Assembly: GCF_001579805.1 (NCBI RefSeq)
Contig: NZ_CP014546.1
Span: 3,906,001-3,970,000, forward strand
DNA length: 64,000 nt
Direction: 5' to 3'
Origin: Pseudomonas azotoformans
Lineage (GTDB): Bacteria > Pseudomonadota > Gammaproteobacteria > Pseudomonadales > Pseudomonadaceae
Both the position numbers and the translations under genes were made by a program. The notes beneath the pieces were generated by a model. That model was not told the origin of the DNA. It did not search any database and saw nothing but the letters and a program-made list of their open reading frames with translations. Shown here in pieces: positions 30,046 to 39,825 of this stretch; the stretch's first letter is position 1, and every line of letters starts with the position of its first letter.

Positions 30046-31038
30046 TCACTGCCCGGCAATCTGCTCTTTGGTATAGAACCCGTCCTTCTCCAACAGGTCG
30101 ATGTTCGCCTTGGTCAATGGCGTCGGGGTCAGCAGGATGGTGTCGACCTTTTTACTGCCGTTGTCGTACTGCGAGCTGTAGGTGGGCTTCTCATTGCGCG
30201 CCAGTTGCACCGAGAGCCTGGCGGCTTCGGTGGCGATCAGTTTGAGCGGCTTGTACACGGTCATGGTCTGCGTGCCGTCGATCACGCGCTTGATTGCGGC
30301 GAGGTCGGCGTCTTGCCCGGAAATCGGCACCTTGCCCGCCAGCTTCTGCGCGGCCAGGGCCTGGATCGCGCCGCCGGCAGTGGCGTCGTTGGAGGCGACG
30401 ATGGCGTCGATCTTGTTGTTGTTCCGGGTCAGGGCGTTTTCGACGATGCTCAGGGCTTCAATGGGGTTCCATTCCTTGACCCACTGCTGGCCGACGATCT
30501 TGATGTCGCCCGTGTCGATGGCTGGTTGCAACACCTTCATCTGGCCTTCGCGCAACACCTTGGCGTTGTTGTCGGTGGGCGCGCCGCCGAGCAGGAAATA
30601 GTTGCCCTTGGGCGCCGCTTGCAACACGCCGCTGGCCTGCATCTCGCCGACTTTTTCGTTATCGAAGGAGATGTAGGCGTCGATGTCCGCGTTGAGAATC
30701 AGCCGGTCATAGGACACCACCTTGATTCCGGCTTTCTTGGCTTCGGCGACGGCATTGGTGAGCACTGTGGCATTGAACGGCACGATGACGATCACGTCGA
30801 CGCCACGGGAGATCAGGTTTTCGATCTGCGAGATCTGCTTCTGCTCGTTGGCATCGGCTGATTGCACGAAGACCTTTGCGTCGAGTTTTTCTGCGGCGGC
30901 AACGAAGTAGTCGCGGTCGCGGGACCAGCGTTCCAGGCGCAGGTCGTCGATGGAGAAGCCGATTTTCGGGTGCGCTGAGTCGGCCATGACGGGCAAGGCG
31001 AGCAGGGCCAGGGCAGTGGCGATGAGTGTACGTTTCAT
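30046..31038 (-). CDS. xylF: Periplasmic D-xylose-binding protein
   Basis: The 330-residue protein has a Sec signal ([19 protein letters not shown]) followed by [14 protein letters not shown], the XylF-type opening. The domain order and the segments [14 protein letters not shown] and [25 protein letters not shown] (given in part) match the E. coli protein. It delivers D-xylose to XylGH. An A-rich tract with AACAACAATAAAAGG precedes the ribosome binding site. Confidence 0.93.
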   Translation of the reverse strand: MKRTLIATALALLALPVMADSAHPKIGFSIDDLRLERWSRDRDYFVAAAEKLDAKVFVQSADANEQKQISQIENLISRGVDVIVIVPFNATVLTNAVAEAKKAGIKVVSYDRLILNADIDAYISFDNEKVGEMQASGVLQAAPKGNYFLLGGAPTDNNAKVLREGQMKVLQPAIDTGDIKIVGQQWVKEWNPIEALSIVENALTRNNNKIDAIVASNDATAGGAIQALAAQKLAGKVPISGQDADLAAIKRVIDGTQTMTVYKPLKLIATEAARLSVQLARNEKPTYSSQYDNGSKKVDTILLTPTPLTKANIDLLEKDGFYTKEQIAGQ

Positions 31039-31048
31039 GGTTGTGCGT

Positions 31049-31065
31049 CCTTTTATTGTTGTTGG
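31049..31065 (-). promoter_or_regulatory. Candidate Hfq/Crc target before xylF
   Basis: Minus strand CCAACAACAATAAAAGG runs into the ribosome binding site AAAAGGA of xylF. It is one of the best AAnAAnAA matches in the window. Confidence 0.55.
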
Positions 31066-31085
31066 AAGACTCTAGACAAACACGG

Positions 31086-32402
31086 TCACCGGTAGATAAA
31101 GCGATTCACAACACCCTCAAGCATCTCCTGCCGACCACTCACCGCCTGCGGGTTCAGCTCATGGGCAAACGCGTGCTCGGCCAGTGATTCCAGGCTGAAC
31201 TCACCCGCCAGCACGGCCTGCCCCAACGGCTGCTGCCAGCCGGCATAACGCTGGTCCTTGAATTGCTGCAGCCGGTCGTTCTCGACCATCGCCGCCGCGC
31301 GTTCCAGTGCCAGGGCCAGTACATCCATGGCGGCCACATGCCCGTGGAACAGGTCCACATCGTCCAGGCTCTGGCGGCGCACCTTGGAGTCGAAGTTATA
31401 GCCGCCATTTTTGAATCCGCCAGCTTTAAGGATTTCATAGGTGGCGAGCGTCATTTCCTCGACGCTATTGGGGAACTGGTCGGTGTCCCAGCCGTTCTGC
31501 GGGTCGCCCCGGTTGGCGTCGATGCTGCCGAAGATCCCCAGGGACACGGCGGTGGCAATCTCATGATGAAAACTGTGCCCGGCCAGGGTCGCGTGGTTGG
31601 CCTCGATGTTCACCTTGATCTCCTGTTCCAGCCCGTACTCATGCAGGAAGCCGAACACCGTGGCGCTGTCGTAATCGTATTGGTGCTTGGTCGGTTCCTG
31701 GGGCTTGGGCTCGATCAGCAGGTCGCCCTTGAAGCCGATCTTGTGCTTGTGCTCCACCACCATGCGCATGAAACGCCCGAGCTGTTCGCGCTCGCGCTTG
31801 AGGTCGGTGTTGAGCAGGGTTTCATAGCCCTCGCGGCCGCCCCACAGCACATAGTTGGAACCCTTGAGCCGCAGGGTGGCGTTCATCGCGCTAAACACCT
31901 GGGCGGCGGCGTAGGCAAACACTTCCGGGTCCGGATTGCTGGCGGCGCCGGCGGCAAAGCGTGGGTTGCTGAAGCAGTTGGCGGTGCCCCACAGCAGCTT
32001 GATCCCGGTCTGTTCCTGATGCCGCTCCAGATGATCGACCATCTGCGCGAAGTGGTGGCGGTATTCCTTGAGCGAACTGCCTTCGGGGGCGACATCCGTG
32101 TCGTGAAAGCTGTAGTAGTCAATGCCCAGCTTGGAGAAAAACTCGAAGGCGGCGTCCGCCTTGCCGATGGCCAGTTCCATCGGGTCGCCAGTGCGCTGCC
32201 AAGGCCGCTTGAAAGTGCCCACCCCAAACATATCCGCCCCCGGCCAGACGAAGGTGTGCCAATAACAGGCGGCCATGCGCAGGTGTTCGCGCATGGGTTT
32301 GCCGAGGATGAGCTTGTTGGCGTCGTAGTGGCGGAAGGCGAGGGAAGCATCGCTGTGGGGGCCTTCGAAGCGAACCTTCTCGACACCGGGGAAGTACGGC
32401 AT
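31086..32402 (-). CDS. xylA: Xylose isomerase
   Basis: The 438-residue protein is close to the 440 of E. coli XylA. It has the active-site His segment [13 protein letters not shown] and the signature [17 protein letters not shown]. The metal-binding Glu/Asp segments follow ([18 protein letters not shown] and [17 protein letters not shown]). It converts D-xylose to D-xylulose. It leads the xyl operon, with a 47-base gap to xylF. No xylulokinase gene is present in this cluster. Confidence 0.95.
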   Translation of the reverse strand: MPYFPGVEKVRFEGPHSDASLAFRHYDANKLILGKPMREHLRMAACYWHTFVWPGADMFGVGTFKRPWQRTGDPMELAIGKADAAFEFFSKLGIDYYSFHDTDVAPEGSSLKEYRHHFAQMVDHLERHQEQTGIKLLWGTANCFSNPRFAAGAASNPDPEVFAYAAAQVFSAMNATLRLKGSNYVLWGGREGYETLLNTDLKREREQLGRFMRMVVEHKHKIGFKGDLLIEPKPQEPTKHQYDYDSATVFGFLHEYGLEQEIKVNIEANHATLAGHSFHHEIATAVSLGIFGSIDANRGDPQNGWDTDQFPNSVEEMTLATYEILKAGGFKNGGYNFDSKVRRQSLDDVDLFHGHVAAMDVLALALERAAAMVENDRLQQFKDQRYAGWQQPLGQAVLAGEFSLESLAEHAFAHELNPQAVSGRQEMLEGVVNRFIYR

Positions 32403-32410
32403 GGCGTTTT

Positions 32411-32423
32411 CCTTATTGTTCTT
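32411..32423 (-). promoter_or_regulatory. Candidate Hfq/Crc target before xylA
   Basis: Minus strand AAGAACAATAAGG overlaps the ribosome binding site of xylA. It fits the AAnAAnAA pattern. The rest of the 139-base xylA-xylR gap should hold both divergent promoters and the XylR site, which I could not place. Confidence 0.5.
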
Positions 32424-32541
32424 GGCGGTGGCTCGATACTAGCAACGGCGTTGGGCCTGCCGATTATGAAAATCATCAAGGGAGAGTGCGATTTTGCGTA
32501 GCAGGGGCTAGTCTGTTTCGACCGGCCCCAGGATAAAAACA

Positions 32542-33714
32542 ATGAAAACCCTACCGCCCGTGCACCGCATTGCCTTGCTGTTCAACGGCAGCAAAATCTA
32601 TGACCGTGGCATCATCGCCGGCATCGGCAATTACCTGAGCAGCACCCGCGCGTCCTGGGACTTGTTCCTCGAAGAAGACTTCCTGTGCCGCCTCAAGGGC
32701 ATCGAGCGCTGGCAGGGCGACGGCATCATTGCCGACTTCGACGACCCGCTGATTGGTGAGGCGCTGGCCGGGAGCAAGGTGCCGGTGGTGGCGGTGGGCG
32801 GTTCCTATGAGGATGTGCGGGCCTATCCCAAGGGCATTCCCTACGTGGCCACGGACAACTACGCCTTGATCAAACTGGCCTATGAACATTTGATCGAAGC
32901 CGGCCTGACGCAGTTTGCCTGTTTCAGCCTACCCGAAGCCCAGGCCAATCGCTGGGCGCAGGAGCGCGAAAAAGCCTTCAAGCGCTTACTGCGAAGGGAT
33001 GGCTTGCCCGTGCAGATCTATCGCGGCCTCGGCACCAGTGCGCCGCTGTGGGACAGCGCCGTCGAGCAACAGATTGCCTGGCTGCAAAGCCTGCCCAAAC
33101 CCATCGGCATTATCGCCGTCACCGACGCCCGCGCGCGGCAGTTGCTGCAGGCCTGCCTGACAGCCGGCATTGCTGTGCCGGAAGAAGTGGCGCTGATCGG
33201 CATCGACAACGACCCGCTGACCCGTACCCTCACGCGGGTGCCATTGAGTTCGGTGATCCAGGGCACCGAAACCATGGGCCGCACCGCCGCTGCGCTGTTG
33301 CATCAGATGTTGCACGGCAAGCCCTGCGCGGGCACGCAGGTGCTGGTGCCGCCGGATGCGATCAACGTGCAGGCGTCCAGCTTGCATCAACCCTTGGGTC
33401 ATCCTTATGTGATGCAGGCGCTGCTGTTTATCCGCCAGTACGCCTGCCAGGGCATAAAGACCGCCCAGGTGGCGGCCTATGTTGGCGTGTCCCGTTCGTC
33501 CCTGGAGGCGCATTTTCGCAAGGTGCGCGGGTGCAGCGTGCATGACGAGATCCTGCGCTTCAAACTCGCCAGTGCCGCCAAGGGGCTGGAGGACGATCAC
33601 CTGGCGATTGCCGATATCGCCCAGCAATGCGGCTTCAAGTCCGCGCAGTACCTGCACACGGTGTTCCGTCGCGAGTTCGGCTGCACACCACGGGAATACC
33701 AGCAGACCCATTAG
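32542..33714 (+). CDS. xylR: Xylose operon activator XylR
   Basis: The 390-residue protein has a LacI-like periplasmic-binding-protein fold (IALLFNGSKIYDRGIIAGIGNYL at the start) and a C-terminal AraC-type DNA-binding domain (VAAYVGVSRSSLEAHFRKVRG, CGFKSAQYLHTVFRREFGCTPREY). The length and two-domain plan are those of E. coli XylR (392 residues). It is divergent from xylA and should activate xylAFGH when xylose binds. Confidence 0.93.
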   Translation: MKTLPPVHRIALLFNGSKIYDRGIIAGIGNYLSSTRASWDLFLEEDFLCRLKGIERWQGDGIIADFDDPLIGEALAGSKVPVVAVGGSYEDVRAYPKGIPYVATDNYALIKLAYEHLIEAGLTQFACFSLPEAQANRWAQEREKAFKRLLRRDGLPVQIYRGLGTSAPLWDSAVEQQIAWLQSLPKPIGIIAVTDARARQLLQACLTAGIAVPEEVALIGIDNDPLTRTLTRVPLSSVIQGTETMGRTAAALLHQMLHGKPCAGTQVLVPPDAINVQASSLHQPLGHPYVMQALLFIRQYACQGIKTAQVAAYVGVSRSSLEAHFRKVRGCSVHDEILRFKLASAAKGLEDDHLAIADIAQQCGFKSAQYLHTVFRREFGCTPREYQQTH

Positions 33715-33802
33715 AAACTTTGCCGACTTGGCCCATTCGCCGCTGGACTTGCACCGTACAGACTAGGGAGAATGGTTTTTTGTGGCGTAAATGGAAGCTC
33801 CC

Positions 33803-34780
33803 ATGACCGACAGTGCCCAGCGTGCCGCCAGCGACATCGACCTGATGACCGAAGTGGCCATGCTTTATTACCTCGACAACATCACCCAGGAAGCCATCGC
33901 CAAGCGCTTCGACCTGTCGCGGGTCAAGGTCAGCCGGCTGCTCAAGCGCGCCCGGGATGAAGGGGTGGTAGAGGTGCGGGTGTTGCAGCATCCGGCGTTG
34001 AACACGGAGCTGGAGCAGGCGCTGGTCGAGCGTTTCCAGCTGGACCGCGCGTTGATCGCGGTGGACCATGGCGACCCTGACACCCAGCGCTCGGCCGTGG
34101 CCAGCCTGGTCGCCAACTACCTGAACAAGACCCTCAGTGACGGCATGATCATCGCCGTTGGCATGGGCCGCAACGTCGGCGCGGTGGCCGAGAATGTGTT
34201 CCTGCCGGTGACGCGCAACTGCACGTTTGTGTGTGCGATTGGCGGCTCGCTCAAGGCGGGCGAATACATGAACCCCGACCATATCTGCCGGCGCCTGGCC
34301 CTGCGTTTTGGCGCCGAGAGCGAAACCCTGTACGCCCCGGCCCTGGTGGCCAATCCGGAACTGCGCAGCGTGTTGATCAACAACGACACCGTGCGCTCCA
34401 CCCTCGACCGCGCGCGCCGCGCCGATATTGCCTTGATCGGCATCGGCGACATGAGCGAGAACAGCAACATGGTGCGCATGGGCTGGTTTTCACCTCAGGA
34501 AATCGCCCAGGCCCGTGTGTCCGGTACGGTGGGCGACATGATGGGCTACGACTTCATCGACATCCACGGCCAACCGGCGGTCAACGCCATGCAGGGCAGG
34601 GTGATCGGCTTGACGGTGCAGGAGCTGGTGCGTATTCCCGATGTGGTGGCGATTGCCAGCGAGAACACCAAGGCAGCGGCCACCCTCGGCGCGTTGCGCT
34701 CCGGGGTGATCAACACCCTGGCGACGACCGTGTCGAATGCCTACACGATCCTTGCCCTGGATGATGCGACGCGTCGCTAA
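33803..34780 (+). CDS. SorC/DeoR-type sugar-responsive regulator
   Basis: The 325-residue protein has an N-terminal helix-turn-helix (NITQEAIAKRFDLSRVKVSRLLKRA) and a C-terminal SorC sugar-phosphate-binding domain (GMGRNVGAVAENV, ALIGIGDMSENSN). The ATG at 33803 has GGAAG 7 bases before it; an ATG at 33791 is the alternative. It is convergent with dhaL and is the only local regulator candidate for the polyol operon. The TGATCA dyads at 39826-39857 and 39999-40013 are its likely sites. Confidence 0.88.
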   Translation: MTDSAQRAASDIDLMTEVAMLYYLDNITQEAIAKRFDLSRVKVSRLLKRARDEGVVEVRVLQHPALNTELEQALVERFQLDRALIAVDHGDPDTQRSAVASLVANYLNKTLSDGMIIAVGMGRNVGAVAENVFLPVTRNCTFVCAIGGSLKAGEYMNPDHICRRLALRFGAESETLYAPALVANPELRSVLINNDTVRSTLDRARRADIALIGIGDMSENSNMVRMGWFSPQEIAQARVSGTVGDMMGYDFIDIHGQPAVNAMQGRVIGLTVQELVRIPDVVAIASENTKAAATLGALRSGVINTLATTVSNAYTILALDDATRR

Positions 34781-34795
34781 CGACGACCACATCCT

Positions 34796-34834
34796 TGTGG
34801 TGGGCAGGGCTATTGTGGAAAGCCCGCTCACCAC
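34796..34834. repeat. Degenerate REP-like hairpin between convergent genes
   Basis: GTGGTGGGCAGGGCT and AGCCCGCTCACCAC face each other with a few mismatches, between the stops of the SorC gene and dhaL. A smaller perfect hairpin (ACCACA-TCCT-TGTGGT, 34786-34801) overlaps it. It may serve as a bidirectional terminator. Confidence 0.45.
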
Positions 34835-34851
34835 GGGAAGTCTGCTGCCAA

Positions 34852-35499
34852 CTAAGCAACCAACCGCGCCTCCACCGATTCGGCGAGGTCGGTGAGGATC
34901 AGGCAGCACGACACCGCGCCGGCATCCAGTACGCCGAGGGAACGTTCCCCGAGGCGGCTGGCGCGGCCGATTTTTGCCACCAGGTCGCGGGTGGAATCAC
35001 GGCCCTGGGAGGCCGCGCTTTTCATCTGGCGCAAGGCCTCGCTGAACGACGCGTCGCTGGCCTGGGCCTGTTCAAAGGCTTCCACCGCCGGGATCAGCGT
35101 GTCCATCAGGCATTTGTCGCCCACACCGGCATCGCTGATGTCCTGCAAGGACGTGAGACCACCGCGCAGCAGCTTGGCGAAGGTCGCCGCGTCAATGCTG
35201 TCGCGGCCGCGCACTTCGTCGGCCATGCCGATGAACAGGCTGCCGTAGAGCGGGCCCATGGAGCCGCCGATGCCTTCCATCAGCGCCAGGGTCAGTTCGT
35301 CCAGTGCCTCGGCCAAAGACAGCTCGCGGCCTTCGAGGGTCTTGCCGCAGCGTGAGAACCCCTTGGCCATGTTGATGCCGTGGTCGCCGTCGCCGATGGC
35401 GCCGTCCACTTCGCTGAGGTATTCGCGGTTGGCGACGATGATCGACACCAGGTTGGTGACGATGGCGCTACCGGTGTTGCTGGGGAAATGCTCGCTCAT
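34852..35499 (-). CDS. dhaL: Dihydroxyacetone-kinase-type subunit L (ATP-binding)
   Basis: The 215-residue protein is the nucleotide-binding half of a dihydroxyacetone-type kinase. It has the Mg/phosphate-binding Asp cluster GAIGDGDHGINMAKG and GGSMGPLYGSLF. It follows dhaK with a 3-base gap, so the two subunits should form one kinase. No DhaM or PTS phosphocarrier gene is present. In this context the substrate is more likely a ketose such as D-erythrulose than dihydroxyacetone; that is inference. Confidence 0.9.
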   Translation of the reverse strand: MSEHFPSNTGSAIVTNLVSIIVANREYLSEVDGAIGDGDHGINMAKGFSRCGKTLEGRELSLAEALDELTLALMEGIGGSMGPLYGSLFIGMADEVRGRDSIDAATFAKLLRGGLTSLQDISDAGVGDKCLMDTLIPAVEAFEQAQASDASFSEALRQMKSAASQGRDSTRDLVAKIGRASRLGERSLGVLDAGAVSCCLILTDLAESVEARLVA

Positions 35500-35502
35500 G
35501 CT

Positions 35503-36504
35503 CTACTCCGACTGGGTCATGCCGATGGAGCGGCAGGGTTGGTCGATCAGGCTGCTCAGTTCGGCGTCGAGGCCGAGCAGGGTCAGGGTCACGCCCATCA
35601 TTTCCAGCGACGTGAAATAGTTGCCCACATAGCAGCGGTGAATGCGCAGGCCCTTGGTGCGCAGTTGGCGCTCGACCTCGGCGTAGAAAATATACAGTTC
35701 CATCACCGGCGTAGCGCCCAGGCCGGAGACCAGCACCACCACGCTCTCATCTTGGGTGAAGTCGCGGTCGGCCAGGATCGGCGCGAGCATGCGTTCGGCC
35801 ATGGCGGCGGCGGATTCCACCGGCACCACTTCAATGCCGGGCTCGCCGTGATGGCCGATGCCCAGTTCCATCAGGCCATCGGCAATCTGGAAGTTCGGCT
35901 TGCCCACTGCCGGGATGGTGCAGGGCGTGAGGCCCACGCCGATGGAACGGCAATGGTCCACGGCCTTCTGCGCCACACGGATCACGCCGTCGAGGTCGTA
36001 GCCCTGGGCGGCGGCGGCACCGCCGACTTTCCACATGAAAATCTCACCGGCCACGCCGCGACGCTTGGCGATGTCGGCAGCTGGGGCAGAGGCTACGTCG
36101 TCATTGGCGACCACGGTGCGAATGTTCATGTCTTTGCTGGCGGCCATTTTCATCGCCAGCTTCACGTTCATGTTGTCGCCGGCATAATTGCCGTACAGGC
36201 ACGCCACCCCCGCGCCCTGGTCAGCGGCGCGGAATGCATCGAAGAAACTCTTGGCGGTGGGCGAGGAGAAAATCTCGCCGACGGCGACCGCATCCACCAG
36301 CCCTGGCCCCACATAACCCAGAAACGCCGGCTCATGCCCCGAACCGCCACCCGTGACAATGCCCACCTGGCCGGCCGGTGAAGTCTTACGCTTACCGATG
36401 ACCCGTGGGTTGCTCTCGTACTGCACCAGTTCCGGGTGCGCCAGGAGGATGCCCGCGAGCATGTCCTCGACCACCAGGTCCGGATCGTTGATGACTCGAT
36501 TCAT
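35503..36504 (-). CDS. dhaK: Dihydroxyacetone-kinase-type subunit K (ketose-binding)
   Basis: The 333-residue protein has the DhaK opening (MNRVINDPDLVVEDMLAG), the GGGSGHEPAFLGYVG loop and the substrate-binding histidine in LGIGHHGEPGIE, which forms a hemiaminal with the ketose carbonyl in known DhaK proteins. It pairs with DhaL to phosphorylate a short ketose. The neighbouring dehydrogenase and RpiB-type isomerase suggest D-erythrulose. An A-rich tract precedes its ribosome binding site. Confidence 0.92.
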   Translation of the reverse strand: MNRVINDPDLVVEDMLAGILLAHPELVQYESNPRVIGKRKTSPAGQVGIVTGGGSGHEPAFLGYVGPGLVDAVAVGEIFSSPTAKSFFDAFRAADQGAGVACLYGNYAGDNMNVKLAMKMAASKDMNIRTVVANDDVASAPAADIAKRRGVAGEIFMWKVGGAAAAQGYDLDGVIRVAQKAVDHCRSIGVGLTPCTIPAVGKPNFQIADGLMELGIGHHGEPGIEVVPVESAAAMAERMLAPILADRDFTQDESVVVLVSGLGATPVMELYIFYAEVERQLRTKGLRIHRCYVGNYFTSLEMMGVTLTLLGLDAELSSLIDQPCRSIGMTQSE

Positions 36505-36510
36505 AGGGTG

Positions 36511-36527
36511 TTTCCTTGTTCTTATCT
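36511..36527 (-). promoter_or_regulatory. Candidate Hfq/Crc target before dhaK
   Basis: Minus strand AGATAAGAACAAGGAAA combines an AAnAAnAA-like tract with the AAGGAA ribosome binding site of dhaK. Confidence 0.45.
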
Positions 36528-36540
36528 GTCTGGAATCGGA

Positions 36541-37299
36541 TTACTGAATGCTGTAGCCGCCGTCGATCACCACGTTTTCCCCGGTGATCATCTTGGCCGC
36601 ATCGCTGACCAGATAAAGCACCAGGCCGGCGATCTCTTCCGGCTGGGCGAAGCGCCCCACCGGGATCTGCAATTTGGCCTTCTCACCCAGTTCGCCGGCC
36701 CACGCCTTCTTACCCAGGGCGGTCTCGACGATGGTCGGCGACACGGCGTTGACGTTGATGCCGTGGGGTGCCCATTCCATGGCCAGCACTTTGGTCATGC
36801 CGACCACTGCCGCCTTGCTGGCGCAGTAGGCCACATGGCGATCAAGGCCAATCACCGCCGCTTGGGAGGCCAGGTTGACGATGCGCCCGCCGCCTTGTTC
36901 GATCATATGCCGGGCACAGGCCTGGGCCACGAAGAAGCTGGCCTTGAGGTTGATGTCCAGGGTGGTGTCCCAGGCGTTTTCGCTGACGTCCAGGGCCTTG
37001 TCCAACAGCGCGACACCTGCGCTGTTGACCAGGTAATCAATGCGCCCGAGTCCGGCGTGGGCCTCGTCAATCGCAGCCTGTACCGAATCGAGCTGGCGCA
37101 AATCAGCCACCAGGCCCAAATGCCCCGTGCCGAGGCTGGCGGCCACTTCGACCACCGCGGGGTCACGATCCAACAGGACCACCCGCGCACCGCGCTCCAC
37201 CAACAAACTCGCGCAGGCCAGGCCGATCCCGGCGGCGCCTCCGGTGATCACGGCGCAACGGCCGGTGAGGTCGAACGCCTGGTTCCAGAAATTGGACAT
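36541..37299 (-). CDS. GolD/DthD-type polyol dehydrogenase (short-chain dehydrogenase)
   Basis: The 252-residue classical SDR has the NAD motif TGGAAGIG (residues 19-26), NSAG at 92-95 and the catalytic Ser145, Tyr158 and Lys162 (YCASK). The ETALGKKAW segment after the catalytic site resembles the GolD/DthD family, which oxidises D-arabitol, D-threitol and related polyols. The ATG at 37299 follows GGAG by about 8 bases; a GTG at 37308 is the alternative. In the operon it stands between the permease and dhaK and should supply the ketose for the kinase. Confidence 0.85.
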   Translation of the reverse strand: MSNFWNQAFDLTGRCAVITGGAAGIGLACASLLVERGARVVLLDRDPAVVEVAASLGTGHLGLVADLRQLDSVQAAIDEAHAGLGRIDYLVNSAGVALLDKALDVSENAWDTTLDINLKASFFVAQACARHMIEQGGGRIVNLASQAAVIGLDRHVAYCASKAAVVGMTKVLAMEWAPHGINVNAVSPTIVETALGKKAWAGELGEKAKLQIPVGRFAQPEEIAGLVLYLVSDAAKMITGENVVIDGGYSIQ

Positions 37300-37313
37300 T
37301 GCACACACTCCAC

Positions 37314-38291
37314 TTAGCGTTTTTTCTTACGCCAGACATCGATCAGCACCGCAAGCACGATGATCAACCCCTTGGCCACTTGTTGGTAATACGACGACAC
37401 CCCGAGCAGGTTCAAGCCGTTGTTGATCACACCGATCAGCAGCGCGCCAAACAAGGTGCCGACGATGCTGCCGGTGCCACCGGACAGGCTGGTGCCGCCG
37501 ATCACCACGGCGGCAATCGCGTCCAGCTCATACGACACGCCGGCCTGGGGCAGGGCCGAGGTGGTCCGCGCCGCCAGCACCACGCCCGCGAGTCCCGCCA
37601 GCACGCCCGAAATCACATACACCGAAAACGTCACCTTGCGTACGCCAATGCCGGAAGTGCGCGCGCTTTTTTCATTGCCGCCCACGGCATACACATAGCG
37701 ACCGTAAGTGGTGTAGCGCAGCACCATCCAGAAGATCAGCGCGACCACCGCAAAGATAATGATCGGCACGCCGATGGGGCCGAGCTTGCCGATACCCATA
37801 GCCAGGAAACTGTCCGGCAGGTCGGTGACCGGGCTGCCATCGTTGAGGATAAAGGTCATACCCCGCGCCACGCTGAGCATGCCGAGGGTGGCGACAAAGG
37901 GCGGAATGCTCAAATTGGCAACCATGAACCCGTTGACCACGCCCAGCATGGCCCCGGCAAACATCCCGGCACTCACCGCCGCCAGCAGGCCGAAGCCCTG
38001 GGTCGCGACCAAGGCGCTGCACAAACCGGCAAACGCCAGGATCGACCCCACCGACAGGTCGATGCCCTTGGTCAGGATCACGTAGGTCATGCCCACGGCG
38101 AGAATGCCGTTGATGGAAGTCTGGCGCAGGATGTCCATCCAATTGCGCCAGGTCATGAAGTATTCGCTGGAAAACGCCATTACCAGGCACAGCAGGATAA
38201 ACACCAGCGGCAGGCCAAAACGGTCGAGGGACAGGCGCAGGCGGTTGCGCGGCGCGGCGGTAACGGGGGCGGGGAGGACTTTGCTATTCAT
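37314..38291 (-). CDS. Sugar/polyol ABC transporter permease (RbsC family)
   Basis: The 325-residue membrane protein has the ribose-family signatures GIDLSVGSILAFAG and VGTLFGALLIGVINNGLNLLG (given in part). It overlaps the ATPase stop by 4 bases (ATGA). It would form the channel of the polyol importer of this cluster. No binding-protein gene accompanies it in the window. Confidence 0.9.
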   Translation of the reverse strand: MNSKVLPAPVTAAPRNRLRLSLDRFGLPLVFILLCLVMAFSSEYFMTWRNWMDILRQTSINGILAVGMTYVILTKGIDLSVGSILAFAGLCSALVATQGFGLLAAVSAGMFAGAMLGVVNGFMVANLSIPPFVATLGMLSVARGMTFILNDGSPVTDLPDSFLAMGIGKLGPIGVPIIIFAVVALIFWMVLRYTTYGRYVYAVGGNEKSARTSGIGVRKVTFSVYVISGVLAGLAGVVLAARTTSALPQAGVSYELDAIAAVVIGGTSLSGGTGSIVGTLFGALLIGVINNGLNLLGVSSYYQQVAKGLIIVLAVLIDVWRKKKR

Positions 38292-39775
38292 GAGGCAAGA
38301 CTCAACAAGGCTTCCTGGGAAAGGGCGGTGTCGGTGCTGACGGTCACCAGCCGGCCGCCCTTGAACACGGCGATGCGATCACTCAGGTGCAGCAGCTCCG
38401 GGGCTTCGGACGAAACCACGATGGCCGCGCCACCGGCGCGCACGAATTCATCCAGCAAGTGATAGATCTCCTGCTTGGCGCCTTCGTCGATGCCGCGCGT
38501 GGGCTCGTCGCAGAGCAGGCAGATCGGCTGCGTCGACAGGCATTTGGCGAGCACGACTTTCTGTTGGTTGCCGCCGCTCATGGACTCCACTGGCAGGTCC
38601 AACGAGGAGACTTTGATCTGCAGACGCTTGACCATGCTCTGGGCCAGGGCGTTTTCCTTGCGCGCATTGATCACCGACCAACTCGACAGCTGCTTATAGG
38701 CCGACAACGCAATGTTGGCGAGGATGCTGCCACTGAGCACCAGGCCGCTGTCTTTGCGGTCTTCGGTGACCAATGACATACCGGCGCGAATCGTCGCCGC
38801 CGGCGTGCCGGTCGGCAACGGCTGGCCTTGCAGGGTAGCGCTGCCGGCGTCTGGCAGGGTCAGGCCGTACAGGCAGTTGAGGAATTCGCTGCGCCCCGAG
38901 CCCATCAGGCCGTAGATGCCGAGGATTTCGCCCTGGCGCAGTTGCAGGCTGATGTCCTGGAACTCGCCGTCGCGGCTCAGGCCACTGACGTCCAGGCAGG
39001 TGGTGGCGGCGCATTCGCGGCCGACCTTGTGGTCGATGCGTTGCAACTCCTGTCCGACGATGCCGCGCACCAGGTGGGCGCGGTCAATATCCGCCATGCG
39101 CCCGCTTTCCACAAAGGCGCCGTCGCGAAAGATGCTGTAGTCATCGGCGATCTGCGCCAATTCGCTGAGGCGGTGGGACACGTAGATGATGCCGGCGCCC
39201 CGCGCCGTCAGGCGGCGGATCGCCTTGAACAGGGTTTCGGCTTCGCGCTCGCCGATGGCTGAAGTGGGTTCGTCCATGATCATCACCTGGCAGTCATGGC
39301 TGAAGGCCTTGGCGATCTCCACCAACTGAATCTGCGCCACGCTCAGGCGATGCATGGGGCTGGTGGCGTCGACGTCGAATTCCAGGCTTTGCAGCAATTC
39401 GCGGGTGCGCCGGTTCAGTTCCTTGCTGTCGACGATGCAGCCAGCGCGGCGCGGCTCGCGACCCAGCCAGATGTTCTCGGCCACGGTCATGTAGGGGATG
39501 GGTTCCAGTTCCTGGGTGATCATCGCCACGCCTGCGGCGAGTGCCGCACTGGGGCGGTCGAACTGCACCGGTTCGCCGTTGAGCAGGATGGTGCCGGCGT
39601 CACGCTGGGTGATGCCCATGAGGATACTGAGGAAGGTCGATTTGCCGGCGCCATTGCCGCCGCACAGTGCGTGCACGCTGCCGGCCCGCAGGGAGAGACG
39701 CCCGTCGCGCAGGGCAGGGACCCCGGCATAGGCTTTGGAAACTTGTTCAGCCTGGAGCAGTAATGGCGTGGCCAT
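38288..39775 (-). CDS. Sugar/polyol ABC transporter ATPase (RbsA-type double domain)
   Basis: The 495-residue protein has two ATPase halves: GGNGAGKSTFLSILMG and DEPTSAIGE in the first, and MSGGNQQKVVLAKCL with LLCDEPTRGIDEG in the second. The first-half Walker A begins GGNGAGKS where GENGAGKS is usual, a one-residue difference that leaves the P-loop lysine intact. It heads the operon ATPase, permease, dehydrogenase, dhaK, dhaL. TGATCA dyads lie 51-82 bases upstream. Confidence 0.9.
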   Translation of the reverse strand: MATPLLLQAEQVSKAYAGVPALRDGRLSLRAGSVHALCGGNGAGKSTFLSILMGITQRDAGTILLNGEPVQFDRPSAALAAGVAMITQELEPIPYMTVAENIWLGREPRRAGCIVDSKELNRRTRELLQSLEFDVDATSPMHRLSVAQIQLVEIAKAFSHDCQVMIMDEPTSAIGEREAETLFKAIRRLTARGAGIIYVSHRLSELAQIADDYSIFRDGAFVESGRMADIDRAHLVRGIVGQELQRIDHKVGRECAATTCLDVSGLSRDGEFQDISLQLRQGEILGIYGLMGSGRSEFLNCLYGLTLPDAGSATLQGQPLPTGTPAATIRAGMSLVTEDRKDSGLVLSGSILANIALSAYKQLSSWSVINARKENALAQSMVKRLQIKVSSLDLPVESMSGGNQQKVVLAKCLSTQPICLLCDEPTRGIDEGAKQEIYHLLDEFVRAGGAAIVVSSEAPELLHLSDRIAVFKGGRLVTVSTDTALSQEALLSLAS

Positions 39776-39825
39776 TGGTGTGTCCTCTTGCTGATTTTCT
39801 TATTAGGTAGGCTTAACCAACAGCC

